DNA of 64,000 bases, taken from contig OY282560.1 in NCBI GenBank assembly GCA_958295665.1, positions 26,743,653 through 26,807,652 of the forward strand. Direction: 5' to 3'. The stretch comes from Tipula vernalis (Eukaryota; Arthropoda; Insecta; Diptera; Tipulidae). Position 1 is the first letter of the stretch. The number at the start of each line of letters is the position of its first letter. A program made the position numbers and the translations under genes. The notes under the pieces were generated by a model. It ran no database searches and had not been told where the DNA came from. It worked only from the letters and a program-made list of their open reading frames with translations. This document shows, one piece after another, positions 1 through 9,511 of this stretch.

Positions 1-547
1 TCTGATGTTCAGCAATGAAAGAGATGCGATCGATAACATTATAACAAGAGGAGCCACATCATCTAACACGGATCTTCAGAATATCCGTATGATTAACTTG
101 ATTCCAGAGCATGATTTGACAGCTAAAATAAGGACAATATGGGAAAAGACTTGGAATTCTTTTTCGATTTTTGGACAATTCTCAGCGGGGATCTTTGGTA
201 TCATGGTTATTTGGAAAATTATCAAGTTTACATTTGATAGTTTTCTCCATGGGCTCGAACTTAAGAGGAACTATAACTCTAATTAGGTCTTACTAGCGTG
301 TTGCTGGGATAGCCTCACAAACTATCTTTTATTCCGGAAGGTTAATAATAAATCAAAACATGATCAACCAATAAATTGTGATATGACGTTGCTGAGCTCA
401 CGACCAAAACAGAATGAAGGTATAATAGAATTATCTGAAGTTATAACGACTGAGGATAACAGAATCGTATCCACAAATGTTATCATACCTTCGTACCAAA
501 AGCCATCTGCCCCGATTATCAACAATATTCATGCCCAAACCTCATGA
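1..547 (+). pseudogene. Chuvirus-like glycoprotein, C-terminal part (array unit 0, cut by window edge)
   Basis: This is the 3' part of the same glycoprotein seen whole at 1537-2919. It covers the last part of the ectodomain, a membrane segment, an in-frame TAG at 284-286, and an open frame to TGA at 545-547. It is identical to the later units over the shared length. The 5' part lies left of the window. It is an endogenised viral envelope fragment, not a host gene. Confidence 0.8.
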
Positions 548-826
548 TTTTACTAATTTTAATATCATACATAATACTAAATGTATCTATACTATAACAT
601 TCTTATTATCGTTAATTTAATAGACGTCTATCTTTGTAATCTTCTTAAAACCTAAGAAACCTTACACATTAAATAAACTACATGCTATATCCTCATTCAT
701 TTAGTTACGTTGGTTTTAATAATCTATATTAGATAAATAATAAGGGAAATAACAATTTAAAATTAAAAATATATACACTTTATATAACTAAATATAGTTT
801 GGTTGAATATCTGTTATAAAGTGTTT

Positions 827-871
<45 letters not shown>

Positions 872-891
872 ATAAATCTATTTTTGGAAAC
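548..891 (+). other. Glycoprotein 3' region, A36 run and TATA-like box
   Basis: No coding sequence is seen. The AT-rich stretch ends in TTTATTT followed by an uninterrupted A run at 831-866. Right after the A run comes TATAAATAAAT, a good TATA-like sequence, about 25 bp before the ATG of the micro-ORF. The equivalent stretches are 2920-3258 and 5286-5624. The A run directly after a TATTT signal resembles the 3' end of a negative-strand virus mRNA, or a retrotransposed poly(A) tail. Confidence 0.6.
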
Positions 892-990
892 ATGGAATTG
901 CTTCGTTTTGCCGTCGGAGTTCTCCTTATCATTTTAGTGACTCTATCATTAAGTTTTTTGTTTCAAGCCATAATCAATAGGGGCATTTAA
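892..990 (+). CDS. 32-residue single-span membrane micro-ORF (copy 1)
   Basis: ATG at 892 opens 32 codons ending in TAA at 988-990. The peptide starts MELLRFAVGVLLIILVTLSL, has about 22 hydrophobic residues from residue 6 on, and ends in a short polar tail (NRGI). That is one membrane-spanning helix, possibly an uncleaved signal anchor. It lies between the glycoprotein and gag, 92 bp before the gag ATG, and a TATA-like box sits just upstream. Exact copies occur in the next two units. Chuviruses and other mononega-like viruses can carry small ORFs next to the glycoprotein, but I cannot assign this one. It could also be a chance ORF in a leader. Confidence 0.45.
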   Translation: MELLRFAVGVLLIILVTLSLSFLFQAIINRGI

Positions 991-1082
991 TCTCGACGAG
1001 TTTTTTTTCCTTAACGGCCAGTCTTCTTACCCCTATATTTATATTTTCATTAATTACGCCGTGCTAATTTCCCGAGACCTCT

Positions 1083-1340
1083 GTGACCATGGAGGCTGAA
1101 CATTTGTCGCCGGACGAGTTCGAAATCGAATGCGAAGTTAGGCATTTGAAAGGTAGCCCTATTAACCGGTTGCAATTATTGAAAGCTGCATTTATCAACG
1201 AAAGCAATAATCCTGTCTTAAAACCTTTCCGACCGAAATCAAGCAAGTCAGCTATATATCAACGCATGAGAATTTTCATTTTTCTGAGTTTCACGAAGCT
1301 CATTTTTCACTTGGGTTCTTATCTTTTTAATTTTTTTTGA
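1083..1340 (+). pseudogene. Gypsy-type gag, N-terminal stub (array unit 1)
   Basis: The first roughly 51 codons are identical to the start of the long gag at 5816 (MTMEAEHLSPDEFEIECEVR). They carry the acidic 'DE.EIE.EVR' motif also seen at the start of the errantivirus gag at 34089. After 'KPFRP' the sequence leaves the gag and becomes unrelated AT-rich DNA that ends the frame at 1340. This stub is a deletion joint: everything between early gag and the glycoprotein is missing in this unit. Confidence 0.7.
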
Positions 1341-1499
1341 TATTACCAAGTACATATTTTATAATCTAATTTTCTAATTCCTTTTTATGCTGATGCATTT
1401 TTTTTTTTTCTTTGCTGAGGTGGGCGATTGACGACCGACGTGCATGGCGTGGGTTTTTTTTGGAGAGTTAAGTTTTTGAGCTCGAGTAAGTCGGGTTGT

Positions 1500-1535
<36 letters not shown>

Positions 1536-1536
1536 C
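1341..1536 (+). other. Junction segment with T34 run before the glycoprotein
   Basis: This non-coding, T-rich stretch links the gag stub to the glycoprotein fragment. It ends in an uninterrupted T run at 1502-1535 immediately followed by CGGATCAACATGGG. Its copy is 3708-3902 with T33. The glycoprotein segment is therefore bracketed by a T run on its 5' side and an A run on its 3' side. Confidence 0.7.
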
Positions 1537-2919
1537 GGATCAACATGGGATGTAGTAAATCGAGGATATTGTCCTAAAGATAAGTATGATGTATTGTATG
1601 AAGGTATTAGTATCAAGACAACAGCGAGGGATGATAACAAAATTGTCACGACATATACTGTTAAATCAGGAGAGTGGTTATTTGCATTGTCTACAAAGAT
1701 CGAAGTTCCAATATGCATGTTTCAAGGATGGCAGACTGAACATCCAAAACTCTTCTTGATAGAGAAAACTTCGGTATCATTTTATTTTATAAAGGAGGAA
1801 ATGATGGCACACAACCTAGATATGTTCATGTATTTCAATGCTAAGGTAATCTACTTAGAAAAGCATATCAAAAATCAATTAGTAAGTTTGCATAAAGCAT
1901 TTAGGACTGACAGATGCGAATTAGAAAGAGGGTTATTACAGACACAGTTGGGTTTAGCTAGAACAAATCCCTTAGAATTTGCTTACATCTTTATGAAAGG
2001 ACCAGGATTCTCGGCATCAGTTGCTGGTGAAATCATCCGGATAGTAAAATGCCAAGCAGTAGATGTTAATATCAGAGATACACCATTGTGTTATGATGAA
2101 TTACCTGTAAAATATAATAATTTAAGTATGTTTATGGTCCCAAAATCACGATTATTAACAAACTATGGTAAACAAACTGATTGTTCCACAATCATGGGGC
2201 CAATGTATTACATGTATGGTAAATGGTATAGCCCTTATCCTAAATTACATACAGTTTCTGAACCACACATTTTATCACCCAACACCGAAGTTATCTGGGA
2301 ATACCAGGATGCCGGAGAATTAGCGAAATCAGGGTTATATACACAAGAAGAAATCCACAAGTTAAAGAACCATCTGATGTTCAGCAATGAAAGAGATGCG
2401 ATCGATAACATTATAACAAGAGGAGCCACATCATCTAACACGGATCTTCAGAATATCCGTATGATTAACTTGATTCCAGAGCATGATTTGACAGCTAAAA
2501 TAAGGACAATATGGGAAAAGACTTGGAATTCTTTTTCGATTTTTGGACAATTCTCAGCGGGGATCTTTGGTATCATGGTTATTTGGAAAATTATCAAGTT
2601 TACATTTGATAGTTTTCTCCATGGGCTCGAACTTAAGAGGAACTATAACTCTAATTAGGTCTTACTAGCGTGTTGCTGGGATAGCCTCACAAACTATCTT
2701 TTATTCCGGAAGGTTAATAATAAATCAAAACATGATCAACCAATAAATTGTGATATGACGTTGCTGAGCTCACGACCAAAACAGAATGAAGGTATAATAG
2801 AATTATCTGAAGTTATAACGACTGAGGATAACAGAATCGTATCCACAAATGTTATCATACCTTCGTACCAAAAGCCATCTGCCCCGATTATCAACAATAT
2901 TCATGCCCAAACCTCATGA
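1537..2919 (+). pseudogene. Chuvirus-like (Jingchuvirales) envelope glycoprotein, 5'-truncated (array unit 1)
   Basis: The frame is open from just after the T run, with a TAG at 2656-2658 and then open again to TGA at 2917-2919. It is the C-terminal two thirds of a viral fusion glycoprotein. Visible features are spaced cysteines, a 'CYDELPV' block, a 'P.YYMYGKWY' block, a 'GLYTQEEI..L' block followed by 'FSNERDAI', and a membrane anchor near SFSIFGQFSAGIFGIMVIWK with a cytoplasmic tail. This pattern is typical of chuvirus G proteins, which are often endogenised in arthropods and can serve as env in LTR elements. The amino end and signal peptide are missing. The TAG falls in the tail just after the anchor; the copy at 25633-26276 has a sense codon there. 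Confidence 0.78.
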
Positions 2920-3198
2920 TTTTACTAATTTTAATATCATACATAATACTAAATGTATCTATACTATAACATTCTTATTATCGTTAATTTAATAGACGTC
3001 TATCTTTGTAATCTTCTTAAAACCTAAGAAACCTTACACATTAAATAAACTACATGCTATATCCTCATTCATTTAGTTACGTTGGTTTTAATAATCTATA
3101 TTAGATAAATAATAAGGGAAATAACAATTTAAAATTAAAAATATATACACTTTATATAACTAAATATAGTTTGGTTGAATATCTGTTATAAAGTGTTT

Positions 3199-3235
<37 letters not shown>

Positions 3236-3258
3236 TAAATAAATCTATTTTTGGAAAC

Positions 3259-3357
3259 ATGGAATTGCTTCGTTTTGCCGTCGGAGTTCTCCTTATCATT
3301 TTAGTGACTCTATCATTAAGTTTTTTGTTTCAAGCCATAATCAATAGGGGCATTTAA
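3259..3357 (+). CDS. 32-residue membrane micro-ORF (copy 2)
   Basis: Identical copy of the ORF at 892-990, with the same flanks: A29 run and TATA-like box upstream, gag ATG at 3450 downstream. Identity between copies does not show selection, because the whole unit is identical. Confidence 0.42.
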   Translation: MELLRFAVGVLLIILVTLSLSFLFQAIINRGI

Positions 3358-3449
3358 TCTCGACGAGTTTTTTTTCCTTAACGGCCAGTCTTCTTACCCC
3401 TATATTTATATTTTCATTAATTACGCCGTGCTAATTTCCCGAGACCTCT

Positions 3450-3707
3450 GTGACCATGGAGGCTGAACATTTGTCGCCGGACGAGTTCGAAATCGAATGC
3501 GAAGTTAGGCATTTGAAAGGTAGCCCTATTAACCGGTTGCAATTATTGAAAGCTGCATTTATCAACGAAAGCAATAATCCTGTCTTAAAACCTTTCCGAC
3601 CGAAATCAAGCAAGTCAGCTATATATCAACGCATGAGAATTTTCATTTTTCTGAGTTTCACGAAGCTCATTTTTCACTTGGGTTCTTATCTTTTTAATTT
3701 TTTTTGA
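3450..3707 (+). pseudogene. Gypsy-type gag, N-terminal stub (array unit 2)
   Basis: Copy of the stub at 1083-1340. About 51 gag codons run to the same breakpoint after 'KPFRP', followed by the same unrelated tail. The shared breakpoint shows the deletion came before the duplication. Confidence 0.7.
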
Positions 3708-3866
3708 TATTACCAAGTACATATTTTATAATCTAATTTTCTAATTCCTTTTTATGCTGATGCATTTTTTTTTTTTCTTTGCTGAGGTGGGCGATTGACG
3801 ACCGACGTGCATGGCGTGGGTTTTTTTTGGAGAGTTAAGTTTTTGAGCTCGAGTAAGTCGGGTTGT

Positions 3867-3901
<35 letters not shown>

Positions 3902-3902
3902 C

Positions 3903-5285
3903 GGATCAACATGGGATGTAGTAAATCGAGGATATTGTCCTAAAGATAAGTATGATGTATTGTATGAAGGTATTAGTATCAAGACAACAGCGAGGGATGA
4001 TAACAAAATTGTCACGACATATACTGTTAAATCAGGAGAGTGGTTATTTGCATTGTCTACAAAGATCGAAGTTCCAATATGCATGTTTCAAGGATGGCAG
4101 ACTGAACATCCAAAACTCTTCTTGATAGAGAAAACTTCGGTATCATTTTATTTTATAAAGGAGGAAATGATGGCACACAACCTAGATATGTTCATGTATT
4201 TCAATGCTAAGGTAATCTACTTAGAAAAGCATATCAAAAATCAATTAGTAAGTTTGCATAAAGCATTTAGGACTGACAGATGCGAATTAGAAAGAGGGTT
4301 ATTACAGACACAGTTGGGTTTAGCTAGAACAAATCCCTTAGAATTTGCTTACATCTTTATGAAAGGACCAGGATTCTCGGCATCAGTTGCTGGTGAAATC
4401 ATCCGGATAGTAAAATGCCAAGCAGTAGATGTTAATATCAGAGATACACCATTGTGTTATGATGAATTACCTGTAAAATATAATAATTTAAGTATGTTTA
4501 TGGTCCCAAAATCACGATTATTAACAAACTATGGTAAACAAACTGATTGTTCCACAATCATGGGGCCAATGTATTACATGTATGGTAAATGGTATAGCCC
4601 TTATCCTAAATTACATACAGTTTCTGAACCACACATTTTATCACCCAACACCGAAGTTATCTGGGAATACCAGGATGCCGGAGAATTAGCGAAATCAGGG
4701 TTATATACACAAGAAGAAATCCACAAGTTAAAGAACCATCTGATGTTCAGCAATGAAAGAGATGCGATCGATAACATTATAACAAGAGGAGCCACATCAT
4801 CTAACACGGATCTTCAGAATATCCGTATGATTAACTTGATTCCAGAGCATGATTTGACAGCTAAAATAAGGACAATATGGGAAAAGACTTGGAATTCTTT
4901 TTCGATTTTTGGACAATTCTCAGCGGGGATCTTTGGTATCATGGTTATTTGGAAAATTATCAAGTTTACATTTGATAGTTTTCTCCATGGGCTCGAACTT
5001 AAGAGGAACTATAACTCTAATTAGGTCTTACTAGCGTGTTGCTGGGATAGCCTCACAAACTATCTTTTATTCCGGAAGGTTAATAATAAATCAAAACATG
5101 ATCAACCAATAAATTGTGATATGACGTTGCTGAGCTCACGACCAAAACAGAATGAAGGTATAATAGAATTATCTGAAGTTATAACGACTGAGGATAACAG
5201 AATCGTATCCACAAATGTTATCATACCTTCGTACCAAAAGCCATCTGCCCCGATTATCAACAATATTCATGCCCAAACCTCATGA
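3903..5285 (+). pseudogene. Chuvirus-like envelope glycoprotein, 5'-truncated (array unit 2)
   Basis: Second full copy of the fragment at 1537-2919, with the same in-frame TAG at 5022-5024 and final TGA at 5283-5285. Because this T run is one base shorter, the frame is open through it to an upstream ATG at 3795. That gives an apparent 409-codon ORF with a phenylalanine run, an artefact of T-run length and not a real start. No residue differences from copy 1 are visible. Confidence 0.78.
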
Positions 5286-5564
5286 TTTTACTAATTTTAA
5301 TATCATACATAATACTAAATGTATCTATACTATAACATTCTTATTATCGTTAATTTAATAGACGTCTATCTTTGTAATCTTCTTAAAACCTAAGAAACCT
5401 TACACATTAAATAAACTACATGCTATATCCTCATTCATTTAGTTACGTTGGTTTTAATAATCTATATTAGATAAATAATAAGGGAAATAACAATTTAAAA
5501 TTAAAAATATATACACTTTATATAACTAAATATAGTTTGGTTGAATATCTGTTATAAAGTGTTT

Positions 5565-5601
<37 letters not shown>

Positions 5602-5624
5602 TAAATAAATCTATTTTTGGAAAC

Positions 5625-5723
5625 ATGGAATTGCTTCGTTTTGCCGTCGGAGTTCTCCTTATCATTTTAGTGACTCTATCATTAAGTTTTTTGTTTCAAG
5701 CCATAATCAATAGGGGCATTTAA
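5625..5723 (+). CDS. 32-residue membrane micro-ORF (copy 3, upstream of the long gag)
   Basis: Identical to 892-990. This copy lies upstream of the only gag that continues full length (ATG at 5816), after an A29 run (5569-5597) and a TATATAAATAAAT box. If the box is a promoter, this ORF would be the first cistron of the gag transcript. Confidence 0.45.
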   Translation: MELLRFAVGVLLIILVTLSLSFLFQAIINRGI

Positions 5724-5815
5724 TCTCGACGAGTTTTTTTTCCTTAACGGCCAGTCTTCTTACCCCTATATTTATATTTTCATTAATTACGCCGTGCTAA
5801 TTTCCCGAGACCTCT

Positions 5816-7402
5816 GTGACCATGGAGGCTGAACATTTGTCGCCGGACGAGTTCGAAATCGAATGCGAAGTTAGGCATTTGAAAGGTAGCCCTATTAACC
5901 GGTTGCAATTATTGAAAGCTGCATTTATCAACGAAAGCAATAATCCTGTCTTAAAACCTTTCCGACCCCATGGAGCCGCTTGCCGCAACCCTAAGCGGGA
6001 AATCAACAAATGCCAAATTAAATTGCAGAACCATCGAGATTGGGTAGCCCGTTTTGACCCCCAGAATAAACCTACAGCAGCGGCGACGCAGATAATCGAG
6101 GCACGAGTTATTCACGTGATTGAGCGCCTGAGACGGTTAACTAACACTAGCCGATCATATAGAGACCAGGCGAAAACGCTCACAGAAAAGAGTCAACTCA
6201 TGTTAGTAGCGGTGCAGGGCATCATGCAAGGCGACGCGAATTTAGAGGAATCCCTAACCCAACTCAGAGAGTCAGAAGGATTTGAACCAGAGGAATTGTC
6301 TTCTTCTGAAGAAGAGGATGCGGGGAACAAATTCAACAGTGATATCTTTGAGTTGAAAGTAGCAAATCCAACTGACTCGTTATCACGGGAGCTCGAGGCA
6401 GGTGGCGACGACGAGGGACGAAGGGATTCGGGTCAAGCCCCGCATCCCATGTCTTCCACCATGCGCCCTACCCCACCCCACGAAAACGCTAAGAAAGACG
6501 ATAAAGTATCCCTCCCTCCGGGTGCCTCAAATCTTCTTGCTCCCGCCACCGAGGCGGCAGGAGCACGCACATATGTAAGAGGGACGGGACGCGGTAGCAC
6601 TCACCTGGGCCAGTGCAAAATTTCCTTTGATGGATCCGGAGACGGGTTACCCGTGGAACGATTCCTTTTCCGGATCGAGCATTTTGCGCGGGTCTACCGC
6701 CTGACCCTGGAAGACTTACGGGATGAATTGGGATGTGTCTTGAAAGGGAACGCCTCCAACTGGTATTGGTGCTACTTAGAGCGGAACCCCATGTCTTCCT
6801 GGTCCGCAGTGAAAGCAGCGTTGATAGCCGCCTTTCAGGACCGTCGTACTGATCCCGATATCAAGCGGGTTATAGAAAATCGGAAGCAAAATAAGTCTGA
6901 ATCTTTCCGCGATTTCTATAACGAAATCATGACCCTCACTCTGCAATTTCGAGTGCCCTTGGAAGAGCCGGAAATCTTGCACATCTTACGGTCCAATATG
7001 AGACCTGGACTCCAGGTAGCGTTGGCAGGGAAAACCATCCCTTCCATAAACAGTTTGGTCCAACGCAGTTTGGCTTTAGAAGATGTGTGGCGACGCAACC
7101 GATATGATCCCGAGTCGGGATGCCTCCAGCGGGGTATCCATGAACTAACCTTGGAGAGCCCTAATGTCCCGTATCCAGAGGAGATCCAAGATCAATTCCC
7201 TAAGCGGTCGAATTCCCCTGGCCTCATGAATCAGGAAGAGATTTGCGCCTTTAATGATTCGAAGGCTCCCCGGCGAGTCAACTTTGCCAATGCCTCAAAT
7301 ACTCCCAGTAAACCCGAAGGTGATTCCAATCTCAGTATCTGCTGGAATTGCCAGGATATTGGGCGCCACTGTAACGAAAAGGACGTGAAGTCACTCCGTT
7401 AG
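5816..7402 (+). pseudogene. gag: Ty3/gypsy-type Gag, nearly full length, broken at the zinc knuckles
   Basis: A 528-codon frame starts at ATG 5816 in good Kozak context (GACCATGG). It is clearly related to the errantivirus gag at 34089-35990: both have an acidic N-terminal motif, a serine/glutamate stretch ('SSSEEE'), a capsid block with 'RNMRPGLQ.AL'-like sequence (here SNMRPGLQVAL), and a C-terminal CCHC start. The first knuckle begins at 'CWNCQDIGRH' but the frame stops at 7400-7402. A further stop lies near 7448, and the second knuckle ('CFRC') reappears in the same frame near 7559, so the nucleic-acid-binding end is damaged. The coding stretch looks richer in G and C than its surroundings. 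It is joined upstream to the glycoprotein array and downstream to protease only. Confidence 0.82.
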
Positions 7403-7566
7403 CAGATATCCATGCCACTTGTTGTTCCTGGGCGGTCATTGGCCGGCTAAGGCTCAGGGGAAAGGCGTGGGGTTTGCCAGGAACATGGCACGGATCTAGT
7501 TGAACCGCGGGAAGGGAAGGAGGCAGGATGTGGTAGGCCAGGCATATTAAGACCAAACTGTTTCCG

Positions 7567-8400
7567 ATGTTCGGGAAACGGGCTGTCGAGGTTCCGCCCC
7601 CCTGGGAGAGCGCCCCCTCGAGTATTGATGCATCCCAACGCAGAGGGACCCGAGATCGGAACAGCGCTATTTGGCGACCGGACCAAAACCCCGATATCGC
7701 ACCCCCCAAATTAAACAAAATACGCACACCGCATCCATTTTCCTTCGCACCTCCCAACCCCTCGAAAGCCACCGTAGTAGGAAAGGAGTGGACCCAAATG
7801 CAAGAAAGAGTGCCAAGCTCTAACAATACAGTTACTCCCCATTACTCATCCCGCTTACTCCGCTCTAAGATATACTGGGAACACCGGCGACGTAGTAGAG
7901 CCCGTATACTTGCTTCTATACTGTTAGATAACCCAAATGATTCAAGACCATATGCCTCCGTCCTTGTTAATGGAGTGACTTATCAAGGGCTTCTGGACAG
8001 CGGAGCCAGTGTCAGTGTATTGGGTCGCGGATCCGAAAAATATTTGATGGATTCTGGGATCAAATTCCACAGCTTTCCGTCCCATATTAACACAGCGAGT
8101 GGTCAGCCGCAACGGGTTTTGGGATTTATTAATGCCCTTATTAAATTCAATAACGTCTCTCATAATTTACTTCTGTACATAGTTCCGTCTTTAGAACAGC
8201 CTCTCTATCTCGGGATTGATTTTTGGAACCGCTTCGGTATTTTCCCAAAAATCGTGTCCCTGGGTATAGCTAATACTGGGTCTGAACGACCGGCCGAAGC
8301 GAAATACCACCTTTTATCCTGTAGGGATCAATCAGTTTTGAACCAGATCAAGGAGCTTTTCCCCATGAGCTCTAATCAAGTTCCCTCCGAATCAAGTTAA
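7567..8400 (+). pseudogene. pro: Gypsy-type aspartic protease, pol truncated before reverse transcriptase
   Basis: This frame is -1 relative to gag, the usual gypsy pol arrangement. From about codon 118 it matches the protease region of the intact pol at 35765. It has the catalytic 'LLDSGASVSVLGRGSE' with D-S-G, followed by 'TASG' and 'LYLGIDFW'. The frame then follows the linker preceding RT in the intact pol but stops at 8398-8400 before any RT motif. No RT, RNase H or integrase is found downstream. About 165 bp separate it from the end of gag, where an overlap would be expected. It is a gag-pro remnant; a domesticated gag-pro gene is a less likely alternative. Confidence 0.75.
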
Positions 8401-9511
8401 GTTTTGCGTTTGTGATTAAGCCTAAATTTAGAAGTTTAAGTAAAATAAAGTTTAGTTTTGATTTTTAAAGCGGTCAACGCTAGTTTCTTGCGTTTGACGA
8501 TAAAGTAAACATTTGTTTATATAAATTACAGTAAAAGACACATTTTGCATACCGTATCGCTAAGTTCAATTTTATGGTATTAAGTAGAGTGTTAATTTTG
8601 TGATAGGTCAAGTCGGGAGTTTCAACCAGAAAATAATAAAAAAAAATTGTGAAGTGAATTATAGTGATCAAAGCTTTGGAACCGATTAAAAAACTTCAAA
8701 GTATTACGAAAAAAGTAAAATAAAATTGGATGCCTGATAAACAGGATACAATTGATATAAAAAATAATTTAATTAAATAATTAAGAGGTTCCTTTCTTTG
8801 ATTGCCGTATGGCCAGTTTACTTTTTCAAATAAGTTTTTTTGAAGTGTTCTAAGTATGATAAGATTTTTTTTTCTGTTGTATTTCCTAGTGGCCAAATGA
8901 ACTTGATAATTTCAATTGCCTGATAACCTAATAAATAATAAAAAAAACGAATTAGTAATAATAAAATTTGTATAATAGCTAAATAGGTGTTTCACTCGTT
9001 TTATAGTGCAATAGTTTGTTTGTGATTGTGGAAAAAGAAAAGAACATTGGAAAATTCGAATTTTTAGTTACCTCTATTATTTAAATTGAATCCACAAATT
9101 ATCTTCGTATAGTATTCTAACTTATAAGCCATAAAAGTGAAACAGTATAAGTGAACGGTACCGGACAAAAGATCAGTTTCCGTTATAGTGTCTTGTGCGG
9201 GTGAGATTAATTATAGCCTGACCTTCAAGTCAAGCGTGACTTGGACGTAGCGATGGGGTATCTGCGACGTAGGAGCACCCCCATGGTTTAGACTCTAGAG
9301 GATACAAAAAATGGTGTATTTGGATGCTAAAGGTTACTATATCGCAGCTAAGTGATAGTGTCTTTTAATATATTGTGACTTTATTAAGTGAATACAAAAA
9401 CGGTAATTAGTGTTTTTAGTGAAAAATAACTTTAAATTTTAAAATAATAAACATATTTTATCAAAACATATATATACAAACAATATTTAATTAAATAATA
9501 TATAAATCATA
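8401..9511 (+). other. AT-rich non-coding stretch and leader of the capsid-like element
   Basis: I see no gene here. 8401-9120 is simple AT-rich DNA. From about 9120 to 9300 the composition changes to mixed sequence with several G-rich words (for example GACGTAGGAGCACCCCCATGG), then turns AT-rich again up to the ATG at 9512. The mixed part could be the 5' untranslated region of the virus whose capsid-like gene follows. Confidence 0.4.

Larger units (their letters stand above)
1..5975 (+). repeat. Tandem array of a 2.37-kb glycoprotein / micro-ORF / gag-start unit
   Basis: Position 1 matches 2373, and 1064, 3431 and 5797 are equivalent, giving periods of 2367 and 2366 bp. Each unit holds, in order, a T run, a chuvirus-like glycoprotein fragment, an A-T-rich 3' region, an A run, a spacer with a 32-codon ORF, and the first codons of a gypsy-type gag. 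I saw only homopolymer-length differences between units (A36/A29/A29, T34/T33). The window starts inside a unit, so the array may continue to the left. In the last unit gag continues past the point where the others switch to the T-run side. Near identity means either very recent duplication or gene conversion, or a repeat-induced assembly error. Confidence 0.92.

Noticed and set aside
1064..1246. Repeated minus-strand 60-codon ORF over the gag start
   Set aside because: Occurs only because the gag start is repeated; reads through the opposite strand of a known coding region.
2656..2658. Programmed TAG readthrough in the array glycoprotein
   Set aside because: The bases after the stop do not fit the known CTA-type readthrough context, and a divergent copy has a sense codon; a plain nonsense change is simpler.
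3795..5024. 409-codon ORF with a phenylalanine run taken as a full glycoprotein with N-terminus
   Set aside because: It arises only because this T run is one base shorter than in the neighbouring unit; the residues before and in the run are not glycoprotein.
7332..7826. 164-codon minus-strand ORF
   Set aside because: It lies opposite the GC-rich gag/protease junction and has no features of its own; shadow of the gag and protease frames.
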